Source: JBDNFP01 sp041689775
GTDB lineage: Bacteria; Bacteroidota; Bacteroidia; Cytophagales; Spirosomataceae
Assembly: GCA_041689775.1 (NCBI GenBank)
Contig: JBDNFP010000273.1
Location: forward strand, 1 to 16,645
Direction of reading: 5' to 3'
Length of the DNA: 16,645 bases
Positions 1 to 7,678 of this stretch are shown piece after piece; position 1 is the first letter of the stretch; every line of letters begins with the position of its first letter. The position numbers and the translations under genes were made by a program. The notes under the pieces are model-generated. The model was not told where the DNA came from. It saw only the letters and a list, made by a program, of their open reading frames with translations, and searched no databases.

Positions 1-99
1 ATTGCAGCGCCAACGCTGGTCGCCGTTGGGGCGGTGGCCGTTCTTGACCGTGTCGGAACTATCGCAATGGGGGCACAGGATCGGATGAGTATGTAGCAT
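1..99 (-). CDS. IS1-family transposase, N-terminal zinc-finger part (InsA-like), partial
   Basis: The ATG is at 99-97 and 33 codons are visible before the window ends. The peptide carries CPHC-DSSD (residues 9-16), then VKNG, then GDQRWRC (residues 26-32). This is the CPxC...NG...GxQRxxC zinc-binding pattern of IS1 InsA, the DNA-binding half of the transposase, which recognises the IS ends. In IS1 elements the catalytic DDE part (InsB) follows, either in frame or after a programmed -1 frameshift, and would lie outside this window. The start is 40 nt inside the element's end, as expected for IS1. The alternative of an IS1595-type element is less likely because of the terminus. The rest of the gene, and whether it is intact, cannot be judged. 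Confidence 0.85.
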   Translation of the reverse strand, partial: MLHTHPILCPHCDSSDTVKNGHRPNGDQRWRCN

Positions 100-139
100 G
101 ACACCAATATAGCGAAATCAACCCATATAATCCATTACC
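1..139 (-). mobile_element. IS1-family insertion sequence, left (5') end only
   Basis: Read on the minus strand from position 139, the sequence starts GGTAATGG and continues with TTGATTT and TGGTGT at the spacing I remember for the terminal inverted repeats of IS1 (GGTnATG, 11 other bases, TGAT). The transposase reading frame begins 40 nt inside this end. The element is cut by the window edge, so its other end and the target duplication are not visible. The host gene is interrupted exactly at 139/140, and the candidate duplicated target is the 8-9 bases at about 140-148. The IS lies in the same orientation as the host gene and supplies its premature stop codon. The family assignment rests on the zinc-finger sequence plus the terminus; the exact boundary is inferred. 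Confidence 0.85.
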
Positions 140-972
140 GAACAGTCTTCGGGACCAGCATCATTGGCCGCGATCAAAGTAAATTTACTCAAATCGTTTT
201 CGTTCGTTGCGGAATACACCGCAAGCTGTGTGTCAAACACGGCTAGGTCACAAGTACTGATGTTAGCCTTGCCGTCGGTCGGAGCCACGAACTTAAACCA
301 TACCGAATTATCGACCTGACCGTCACACCATCCGGTGGTACAATCCTGATTAGCCGCTGGTTTGGGACGGATATCCTGCTCCTTCGTCTGTACGGTAGCG
401 TAGGCGTTGGTGTAGCCTATCTTTACTTTACCATCAACGGCGATGAGAATGGCCTTGTCTACATTGTCATTAGTGGGGCCAGGAGTTAGTTTATCTCTAA
501 CCACAATGGAAAAATTCCCTTTGTTAGTACCGTAGCCATCCACGACGATGTAATAGGTTTGGCCAGGAGTTAAGCCCGTTAAGGGTAAGAAACTATCGCC
601 CCGGATGCTACAGCTGCTCGGACCGTCTTCGTTGGCCCCCACGAGCACAAAGTTACTATCGACTTTACAATCTGGCACCGTATACACGGCTAATTGGGTA
701 TCAAAGTTTGCTAAGTCACAAGTAGATATCTCAGCTACGCCAGTGGTCGGAGCCACAAACTTAAACCATACCGTACCGCTCATACTCCCATCTTTCCAAT
801 CTTTAGGAACGATTTTGAATTCGGTTTTAGTGGTGGTAGCCCCCATATTGGTGTAGCCTTTTTGGATCACTCCGTTGGCTGGTAAAGCAATGGCGTTACA
901 GGCAACGTCATTGGCCGGAGGATCAGAAGGAGCCGTGATGATATTAATACTAAACTGGCCAAAGGCATTCAA
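118..972 (-). pseudogene. Downstream fragment: end of PPC-like repeat 3, repeat 4 and truncated repeat 5
   Basis: This 284-codon frame overlaps the end of the preceding fragment by 4 nt and continues the same protein after a frameshift. It has no signal peptide, and its first residues (NAFGQFSINI) are the closing strand of repeat 3, so it is unlikely to be an independent gene. Repeat 4 (about 483-925) is complete: PPANDVACNAI, TVWFKFVAP, FDTQLAVYT, GANEDGP, TYYIVVDGYG. Repeat 5 begins PTNDNVDKA and stops after AANDAGPEDCS. The last residues, VMDYMG, and the TGA stop at 118-120 are encoded by the terminal repeat of the IS1 element. Repeats 4 and 5 have paired Cys residues (STCD and DCS) that could form disulfides outside the cell. 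In the family, PPC-like domains are found in secreted multidomain proteins. Confidence 0.75.
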
Positions 973-3900
973 GCTACCATCATCAATAGATAGTACGTAG
1001 AGTCTGCCTGTAAGCCTGTCAAGTTCAGAATACTTCCCCGCGCTCTGGTTCCGTTAGGGTAATCACTACTGGGAGGAATGCTACAAAGGTGGGAGTTGTC
1101 ATCAGCTGCCACTAACGTATACTTACTCCAATCGTTACAATTTGTGGTAGTATACACCGCCATTTGTAGAATAAAGCTGGCCTGATTACAGGTACTAATC
1201 TGTACCGCTCCACCCGAGGGAGCAACAAATTTGAACCAAACTGATTTCTCAATTTGTCTTGCCCGACTATCGCCAGCTTTATCAGACCACCCATCGGGTT
1301 TGTTAATCTCGACCGTCGGGGGAGCAATTACCTGCTCAGTATTCGAAGCCGAAGCCCCTCCGTTTGAGAATAGGCCCTGTCCGGTCGCATCGGTTTCCAG
1401 GGTAATAGCATCACACGGTTCATCATTGGTCGGAGTAGGGATAGATACCTTAACGTCAAAGTATCCAACTTGCCCTTCAAAGCCATCCACGAGGAAGGTG
1501 TAAATCCCTCTTTTGGGATCTAAACCTTTGATCAAAATGCGGCTATTGAGCCCCCCCACTGGGGTTATATCATCGTTAGCACCCAAGAAGTCCAGTTGAC
1601 GAAAATAGGATGGATCTCCGCCGGCGGTGCCACTAAATACCATGATTTGAGCGTCAAAAGTAGCGTTCAATACTTCGATAAGGACTTCTCCCCCGGCTGG
1701 TGGTGCAAACTGGAACCAAACAGAATGTTGGACGCTATCATCATCCTTCCAACTTGTTACCGGGTCTTTGGCCGGGAGTTTGGCCAAAACATCCGTTTCA
1801 CCCTCTTCCACGGTAGCACCAATGTTATAAAAACCAGTCAATAGTTCTCCTTTGACAAAGCCAATTCTCCTCGGGTTTTCAGCCAGGTCATTAGCGGGGC
1901 CTACGGCTTTCACTCTAATTCCGAAGTCACTTTGAGCACCTTCAAAACCATCGACTAAAACATAGAGGGTATCACCGATGGTAAGATTTTCGATAAAGAC
2001 TCTGCTACTATTACCCGAACAGAATTTTTTATCATTGGCCCCTACCCGCGTGTAAATCTTTAAATCTTTACTATTACCAACTTTGAATACGGCAATCTGC
2101 GAGTCAAAAGCCGCATTCATATCGTAGCAAGTAGTTACGGTTACTTTGGGGGTCATGACCACAAATTTGAACCAAACGGCGTTGGTAATCTCCGGCTTGC
2201 CATTTTTCTCGGCGCACCATCCATTGAGATAGTCAGCGGGTGGAGCAAGTACCTGTAAGTCAGGTGTTGAGCGAGCATTTTTATTGGTAATGTTGGTATT
2301 CTTCCCAAATTTGTTGGTGTACTGCGTTTGCAAGCTACCGTCCGAAGGAAGTAGTACCGCGGCAGCTATCAACGAATTGTCAGGTGCTCGGTTTTCATCA
2401 CTATCCCCATAAAAAAACCCTAGCGTAACGGTATCAGCCGAAGCAGGATCACAAATAGGTGATAAAATAACCTTGATATCTCTAAAGCCTTGATTGGCGT
2501 AGGCTTCATCGGTAGGATCTACATTACTAGCCCTAATTCGGATAACCTTACTCTCACCCGCTTTAAGAGCAATGGCCTGATTGCTACCCGAAATACCCGA
2601 CAGGTAGTCGATAGGGGGTAAATCAATGGCCTCAATGGTAAACTGAAATGAACGGTCGTAAAGGCTACTCTTATTTGAAACTATGAATTCAAATATCGCC
2701 CGATCCGTTGGCTTCATATCGGAATACTTGGCCGTTTTGACTGCCTTAGCCGTGATAGGATCTTTGACCACAATCTCGGGCTCATCTACGCGGTCGCCTC
2801 CTTCGTACGGGCAACTTGTTACGCTGGTCGTTCGGTTCAATTCAAAAACCGGCGTTCCAAACGACCCATCTTCTTTCATGATGGCGTTGATTACATCATC
2901 GGCGTCGTCGTCTTCTATATGAAATAGTACCGTTTTAGAATTAGTAACTCCATTGACTACCGCCTGACTCGTGGAAGTGCTGATGGTAACGGTATTTTCG
3001 TAACTAATGCTGGCACTCAACGGACCGATTTCAAGACCCGCTTCGGCAGACCAGGTAACCGTATGGGAAGATGAAAAAGAAACTTCCTGGCTAAATCCTT
3101 CGGTGGAGCTATCGGTACTTTCAAAATCTCTTTCACCCGGCCCCACGTTTTGTCCTCCCTTGGCGAGAGTCGCCTTGGCCTTAATCCGGTCGTTCATCTT
3201 CAACACTGACTCCCAGAAACTAACCTCTGGTTTTTTATTTTGTCTACGGAGTCGTTCCAAACTTCCCGCTCCATTTCCCATCAGAGTGGCGGCCGTAGTA
3301 GACCGCCGCGTAGTCACCCGGCCTTCCCTGATCTGTTTTCCTTCGTAAGGATCCAAGGCGAGGTTGGACTGCGTAAGTACCCGTAAACCCTGGCTATTAG
3401 GTGATGTAGTGGCAAATATGTTCGTTTCCAGCATACAGTCGACGTCAAGTTGCTGGTACACAAACATGTCAGACTTGGTCTTATTGGTGTACGTTTCCGT
3501 GGCGCGGGTCGAAATCAAATAGGTTTTTGTTTTTCCATCCACGTTAGCTCGGGTTTCTGATTTCTCGTCTGAAAGAGAGCCTCCTAGCCCGCCGAACCCC
3601 ACTTTTCCTTCTACTTTTTTGGTATTAGTTTCCTCCTGACCGTTCGTCAACGACAGGCTTACTTCCCGGGTCAGTTCTTTCCCCGTTCTGAATTCCGTAT
3701 AGCTTTGGTCACCGGGTGGCGGTCTCAAAACCGTAATGAGTTCGAAGGGTCCGAGCCCCTCCCCAATTTTTGTACGCCCTGTATCTACTATAAGTACCGG
3801 GAGTATGAGGGTACGGATTACCTTGTTGTTTTTATACATCCGATAAATCACCAACCGGGTGTAGTCCGTATTACTGTTGATCTCAGCACCCGTCCGATCC

Positions 3901-4409
3901 ATCACATACTGGAAGCTTTGGATAGGGACATTGAATTTTATGTTGTGAAAAACAATTGGTGCCACAATTTCGGTAGAACCGGGGATGGTGCGCACTTCCC
4001 GTTCCGAAGGTTTGGCTCCCGGAACGTTGATATCTCCCATGGAAACCACTACTTTGTCCAGATACTCATTGATTTTATAACCCGAACTTGCTCCTGGAAA
4101 ACTAGAAGGCAATAAGTTTGGCGGGAAGATGGATAAATACATATCAAAAACCAAGGGGTCTTTTCCCGCCACCCGAAAAGGCTCCTGTGCGGTTGATCCG
4201 TGGTCAGAATAGGTCATAAAATACCTTCCCTTGGTCAAAGGATCTTTGAAAAGTACCTTATGGACTGCTGCTCGGGTAGGATCTCCATCAAATACGATAG
4301 GGACTCCTTTCTTGGCTGCGTCCGCACTCTTCGAAGTAATAGTGGCAAAAAACGGAACAGGATTGGCCGAATTCTGATTGAGGTCAACAGTTTTGCTAAA
4401 AGGTTCACT
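969..4409 (-). pseudogene. Large fragment: unique N-terminal region plus PPC-like repeats 1-3
   Basis: The open frame runs from just after the TAA at 4412 to a TGA at 969-971. The first ATG is far inside, at 4238, so a start there would remove the export signal and the first 57 codons of recognisable protein sequence. The part at about 2393-4409 is beta-rich and Ser/Thr-rich. It holds LRPPPGDQSYTEF, which resembles the LRDPPG signature I associate with very large secreted Bacteroidota proteins (from memory), two alternating amphipathic Ser/Gly/Thr hairpin-like stretches (KVGFGGLGGSLS; EIGPLSASISYENTVTIS), and an Ig-like segment before the repeats. The repeats lie at about 1903-2392, 1437-1902 and 930-1436. 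Each has a P-x-ND opening, a VWF-F-P core, F-x-Q-hydrophobic-VF/VY, GANDD and a VDGFEG-like loop. Structural or adhesive roles are inferred, and no catalytic motif is visible. Confidence 0.75.
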
Positions 4410-4412
4410 TTA
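4410..4412 (-). other. In-frame TAA at the signal-peptide cleavage site
   Basis: The minus strand reads GGG TAT GCA TAA AGT GAA CCT. The frame is open on both sides: upstream a hydrophobic signal sequence ending GYA, downstream SEPFSKTVDL, in frame with the whole large protein. A CAA codon (Gln) here would give the usual A-Q-S cleavage site, so a single C-to-T change explains the stop. This is inference from the reading frames; a sequencing error would look the same. Confidence 0.65.
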
Positions 4413-4599
4413 TGCATACCCTTTGTTGTGGGTAAGTGTCCCTAGGAGTAAGATGGAGAAAAAAGTAAAATGTGTTACATCGGCTTTAAGGTTAAAAGGA
4501 TCAGTCTTTATAAAATTGAGCGTGTTGCTTAAAAAAGTTATACAATTTCTTAATGGAGTGTAATGTAGGATACTTAGGCCCCAATGCCATTTTGGAAGG

Positions 4600-4691
4600 G
4601 TAGACAAAAGGTAGACAACGGAAAAATAGTAGACAAAAACAGTCTATTATGGCTTGTAATAGCCTTAAGCAGTAAAAAACAAGGTAGACAA
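4600..4691. repeat. Four direct copies of GTAGACAA (TTGTCTAC on the gene strand), operator-like
   Basis: Exact copies of the 8-mer lie at 4600-4607, 4611-4618, 4629-4636 and 4684-4691, all in one orientation, 11, 18 and 55 nt apart. The third copy sits in an imperfect inverted repeat: ATAGTAGAC at 4626-4634 against GTCTATTAT at 4642-4650, one mismatch, 7-nt spacer. The cluster fills the gap between the regulator gene and the broken surface gene, about 90-180 nt before the latter's presumed start, where transcription control would be expected. Binding sites for the neighbouring LuxR-type regulator or another factor are the natural guess. The copies are too short and too irregularly spaced to be a CRISPR array. 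Confidence 0.5.
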
Positions 4692-4710
4692 GGGGAATAA
4701 AAACTCCTGA

Positions 4711-6369
4711 TTAAGAATAGGATTGGAGAAATCCGTGTAGGTCTTCGTCAGATTCTAGTTGTAGTTTTTTGCGCAAACGATAGCGGGCTTTTTTGATTCC
4801 GTCATTGGAGATATTGAGGGTATCGGCAATTTCTTTATTTGATAAGTTCATTTTTAACAATGAAATAAGCCGAACCTCATTTTTTGTCAAAGCGCCAAAA
4901 TTACTGATGAGTGATTCGAGATACCCCTGATGCAGGCTACTGAACTCAGCATTGAATTGCTCCCATTGGTCATCGTCTAAGATATCCCGTTGGATCATCC
5001 GTCCGATCTTTTCGGTAGCCCTGATTACCGATACATCCACGTTATTTTTTAAGTTGTTTATCTCATTATCAATCACGCCGAGAAATTCATTTTTTCGGGC
5101 TAGTTGAAGTACTTTGGCGGTAAGCTCTTTTTTCTTGAAAAAAAGTTCTTGCTCGACTGATTTTCGTTTTTCTTCCTCTACCGCGTTTTCCTGAGCAAAA
5201 ATTTCATTGTCCCGTTTCCTTTTTTGGCTAATACCAATCACTACAAATGCCGCTATGATAGTGAGTAGTGCTAAACTGACAAGTAAGGCTAATTTCTTCG
5301 TTCGGTCTAGCTCGGCATTCTTGTTAAGCACGTCAATAGAGGCATCTTTCTTAACCGTTTCGTACTTAGCCTCCATTTCGGCGATACTTTTGGTCTTTTC
5401 CAACCGCATCGCAACGTCCGCAAACTCTTTGGACTTCTCTAAATTAACCAAAGCCTCATTATCTTTCCCCACATCTTTTTGCGCCAGGTAAAGTATTAGG
5501 TAGGAATCCGCTGCTCGGTGAGGATCTTGCAATATTTCTGAAATAACTACCGCTTTCTGTGCATACAGTATTGCTTCATCGTACTTTTTCAAATGACGAT
5601 ACGCATAGGCCAGGTTACGGTTAGCGTGTTCCATGCTTTTCTGGTTATTGAACTTTTCGTGTAGTACAATGGCATCTTTAAGCAAACCGATTCCCTTTGG
5701 GATATTTCTCCCCTCGTCAATGTAGAGCTGCCCCAAATTGGCGTTCAAAATTCCAACACCGGTATTTTCAATACCGGCTCGTTTGGCCAGACCTAAGCCC
5801 GTTTGATACGCTTCCATGGCCTTTTTGGTCTCATCCAGATCCCGGTAAATGATCCCCATATTGTTATACGCCCGGATAAACCCGAGGGTATCGTTTGCTT
5901 TCCCAAAACACTCAACCGCCTTAGACACGTATTCAAGGCCTTTTTTGGTTTGGGTTCGCACCTTTTGCGTATCACCCATCACTTTATATAAGTTTCCAAT
6001 CAGGTTATGAGCGCTACCCAAACCGCTATAATCCTTGATTTGCTCCGATAAGCCAATTGCTTTCTGGCTAAGCGCAACGCTCTGATCGTATTCGCCCAGA
6101 TCCATCAGCAGGATTGCTTCTAAAATTTCAGTGCGAGCCTGTAACTTGATATTTTTGGCCAGCTGAGATGCTTCCCTGGCAATATCCAGGTACTTACGCG
6201 TCGAATCAGGTTGGTTCCTATGGTAATAGTCTATTAGCTTGTGGGCTAGTAAGGTTCTTTCAGTTGCATCCTTCGACACAGATAATACCTGTTTGATTGA
6301 ATCTTGCTGAGAAATTTGGGCAGCGCACGTTAGTGAAAACCCAAAAAGGAAGAACAGTAGTTTAATCAT
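4711..6369 (-). CDS. TPR-repeat, single-pass membrane regulator with C-terminal LuxR-type HTH
   Basis: The 552 residues start with a short signal peptide (MIKLLFFLFGFSLTCAAQ). They continue with about six TPR-like helical pairs (about residues 40-320; e.g. AYNNMGIIYRDLDETKKAMEAY and NLAYAYRHLKKYDEAI), a charged coiled-coil stretch, one transmembrane helix (about 360-382, LALLVSLALLTIIAAFVVIG), a cytoplasmic coiled coil (about 385-430) and a C-terminal HTH (about 494-540, LTKNEVRLISLLKMNLSNKEIA, DGIKKARYRLRKKL). The TPR domain would face the periplasm and the HTH the cytoplasm. No kinase or receiver domain is present, so signalling would pass directly through the membrane. This architecture is common in Bacteroidota, but the ligands are generally unknown. 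It lies between two genes for exported PPC-like proteins on the same strand, so local control of those genes is likely. The start is supported by the signal peptide and by the candidate promoter 34 nt upstream. Confidence 0.88.
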   Translation of the reverse strand: MIKLLFFLFGFSLTCAAQISQQDSIKQVLSVSKDATERTLLAHKLIDYYHRNQPDSTRKYLDIAREASQLAKNIKLQARTEILEAILLMDLGEYDQSVALSQKAIGLSEQIKDYSGLGSAHNLIGNLYKVMGDTQKVRTQTKKGLEYVSKAVECFGKANDTLGFIRAYNNMGIIYRDLDETKKAMEAYQTGLGLAKRAGIENTGVGILNANLGQLYIDEGRNIPKGIGLLKDAIVLHEKFNNQKSMEHANRNLAYAYRHLKKYDEAILYAQKAVVISEILQDPHRAADSYLILYLAQKDVGKDNEALVNLEKSKEFADVAMRLEKTKSIAEMEAKYETVKKDASIDVLNKNAELDRTKKLALLVSLALLTIIAAFVVIGISQKRKRDNEIFAQENAVEEEKRKSVEQELFFKKKELTAKVLQLARKNEFLGVIDNEINNLKNNVDVSVIRATEKIGRMIQRDILDDDQWEQFNAEFSSLHQGYLESLISNFGALTKNEVRLISLLKMNLSNKEIADTLNISNDGIKKARYRLRKKLQLESDEDLHGFLQSYS

Positions 6370-6402
6370 AGATTCTGGTGCTAGATCAGGATTTAGAATC
6401 TA

Positions 6403-6434
6403 CGAAAATAAAAGCTTTTTTTTCTCATTAGCAA
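6403..6434 (-). promoter_or_regulatory. Candidate Bacteroidota promoter of the TPR-LuxR gene
   Basis: On the minus strand a TTG (6434-6432) is followed after 21 nt by TATTTTCG (6410-6403), one mismatch from the TAnnTTTG -7 element of the Bacteroidota primary sigma factor, whose -33 element is TTG. The -7 element ends 33 nt before the ATG at 6369. The spacer contains the palindrome AAAAGCTTTT (6411-6420), and AGCAATTGCT (6430-6439) overlaps the -33 element. The match is degenerate, so this is only a candidate. Confidence 0.35.
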
Positions 6435-6445
6435 TTGCTGGCCTT

Positions 6446-6478
6446 TATGGTAGTCAATTATAACCACCATAGTTATAA
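6446..6478. other. Interleaved inverted repeats (pseudoknot-like or alternative hairpins)
   Basis: TATGGT (6446-6451) is complementary to ACCATA (6466-6471), and TTATAAC (6458-6464) is complementary to GTTATAA (6472-6478). The arms alternate 1-2-1'-2', so the two hairpins exclude each other or form an H-type pseudoknot. The site lies 20 nt after the stop of the upstream gene and about 80 nt before the regulator's ATG, on the same transcript strand. No U-run follows on the minus strand, so it is not a standard terminator. AT-rich DNA can produce such arms by chance. Confidence 0.3.
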
Positions 6479-6498
6479 ATAAAATTGTTGAACTCTTA

Positions 6499-7041
6499 TT
6501 ATTTTCTTTTCTCTCCGTAGTAAGACTTTAAAATCTGAGCAAAAATAGCCGTGGCATCATTTACAGGAACAGCGATGACTATCAACTTGAAATCACCCAT
6601 ATCTCCTTTCGATCTCCCTTCTACCACAATAGCGTAATGCCCCTTTCTCACGTTCGCCTTCACTAAAGCACCTTTTCCAGACGAATCGCTACCCTTCACA
6701 TAACCCATGAACTTACCGTTCCTATCCAGGTTAATCAGGTGTATTTGGGAAGAAAAGTCAGTACTAGGATTGTCGGTACTCAAACTTATTTCCGAATCGA
6801 TATCAATTCTAACTTGGTAAGTAACATCATTTGCTTCACCAAAATTATCTCCCGACCAGGAGTTCTGATACCCTAAACTAGCATCTGCCCCTTCCGGACT
6901 ACTTTTATTCATATTGGTATGATCGCGTACGTCTCCCGTCCTTAGCAGGCCAAAATTAAGCGGTGACTCGCGGTCACCGTTGGCGTACCGCCAGCTAAAG
7001 TCCAGTTCATGACGCGTGTTGTTTATTTGGGAGTGATACAC
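6499..7041 (-). pseudogene. Exported PPC-like protein, C-terminal part after a frameshift
   Basis: The 180-codon frame has no ATG at its head (the first start is a GTG at 7041) and no signal peptide. Extended upstream of that GTG it reads HLPYRPSRWVKDVYHSQINN, continuous protein-like sequence that overlaps the end of the preceding frame, so it is the downstream half of one broken gene. The C-terminal part (about residues 70-165) resembles a single PPC-like beta-sandwich: NDVTYQVRIDID, SSQIHLINLDRNGKF, GHYAIVVEG, MGDFKLIVIAV. This is the same broad fold as the repeats of the giant gene, followed by PVND and a short basic tail ending in YYGEKRK. In the repeat proteins P-x-ND opens a further domain, so the original protein may have been longer. 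Function is unknown. Confidence 0.6.
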
Positions 7042-7046
7042 ATCTT

Positions 7047-7529
7047 TTACCCAGCGCGAGGGACGGTAAGGTAAATGGGCAAATGCAACGAGCCAAACTC
7101 CCGGTTGGCATTATCATCGATGCCTTCATTCCAAACACACCTTTTGCCTCCATCATCTTCCCAGCTGAGTATATCGTAGTCCACGCTGCCAGTAGTACTG
7201 CGGGAAATTACTCCAAGACTTTGATTCACGATCGGTCCCCAATCATCCGTGGAGGTATCGAAAGTATAACAAACGGCTTCTTTTTGCCGGGCGTTGGCAT
7301 GGGCATTGAGTAGCCGGGTCGGCATCAGGTCGGTATTATTGGCAATGGTAGCAATGTAGGTAGGTTCTGAGTTTCCTTTTTCTAACGAAATCATCCCGGC
7401 AGCTCTCACAAACCTGGCCTCCATGTTGTAGTATTTTTCATTTAATACTTGGGCCGCAAGCACCCCACACATTCCTATTACTAAAAATAGAATTCCGAGG
7501 ACAGTTTTCTTCCGTCGTTGATTTTTCAT
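7047..7529 (-). pseudogene. Exported protein of unknown function, N-terminal part before a frameshift
   Basis: I place the start at the ATG at 7529, because MKNQRRKKTVLGILFLVIGMC is a classical signal sequence (basic n-region, hydrophobic core, then LAAQ). The upstream in-frame ATG at 7580 would add 17 unlikely residues. The mature part (KYYNMEARFVRAAGMISLEKG, CYTFDTSTDDWGP, DDGGKRCVWNEGIDD) matches no family I can name. The frame ends PIYLTVPRAG-stop at 7047, while the next frame reads LPYRPSRWVKD over the same DNA. A 1-nt deletion somewhere in about 7050-7090 would restore a single protein of about 343 residues (6499-7529). Because the ATG-less second frame depends on this one, the pair is best read as one frameshifted gene, either a true pseudogene or an assembly indel. 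Confidence 0.6.
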
Positions 7530-7678
7530 CTTAAAGTTTTTTATAACGTTGAGTAAATTCAAAAGCAGTATTCTCAGCACTCATCAAACTGATAAAAATG
7601 AGAATCTGCTTTTGTTCAACTAAGTAAAAAAATTCGGCCTTTAACCCCAAAGAAATGCGGTAGATAAAAGGGGGATAG

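Larger units (their letters stand above)
140..4511 (-). pseudogene. Giant exported PPC-repeat surface protein gene, broken by a stop codon, a frameshift and an IS1 insertion
   Basis: One ancestral gene explains the whole stretch. Reading from about 4511, a hydrophobic signal peptide (FFSILLLGTL, then THNKGYA) ends at an in-frame TAA (4410-4412) precisely where Bacteroidota signal peptides usually have Gln. The frame then continues with SEPFSKTVDLNQNSANP and runs open to 969. There a 1-nt deletion shifts the frame: STYYLL joins naturally to DGSLNAFGQF of the next frame (near 981-990). The second frame runs to the IS1 junction at 139/140. The reconstructed product has more than 1400 residues: signal peptide, a unique N-terminal region of about 670 residues, then five PPC-like repeats, the fifth cut short. 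No ATG is visible before the signal peptide; an ATA at 4511-4509 (possibly a former ATG) and a TTG at 4607 are the candidates. Exported adhesin-like or enzyme-associated function is inference. The missing C-terminus may have held a T9SS sorting domain. Confidence 0.8.

Noticed and set aside
960..1000. Programmed ribosomal frameshift
   Set aside because: There is no slippery heptamer at the junction, and the gene carries two other lesions, so decay or an indel is simpler.
2960..3640. Calling the giant protein an aerolysin-type toxin
   Set aside because: Only a loose pattern of alternating Ser/Gly residues is seen; no family signature can be shown by eye.
3007..4115. Open frames on the plus strand inside the giant gene
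   Set aside because: They are antisense shadows with low-complexity products and no start context; the opposite frame has repeat-domain homology.
4235..4417. Small protein starting at the ATG at 4417
   Set aside because: The other frame over the same DNA continues the large exported protein in both directions; this one is Arg/Leu-rich and resembles nothing.
4600..4691. CRISPR-like repeats
   Set aside because: The repeat unit is only 8 nt, the spacers are 3, 10 and 47 nt, and no cas gene is present.
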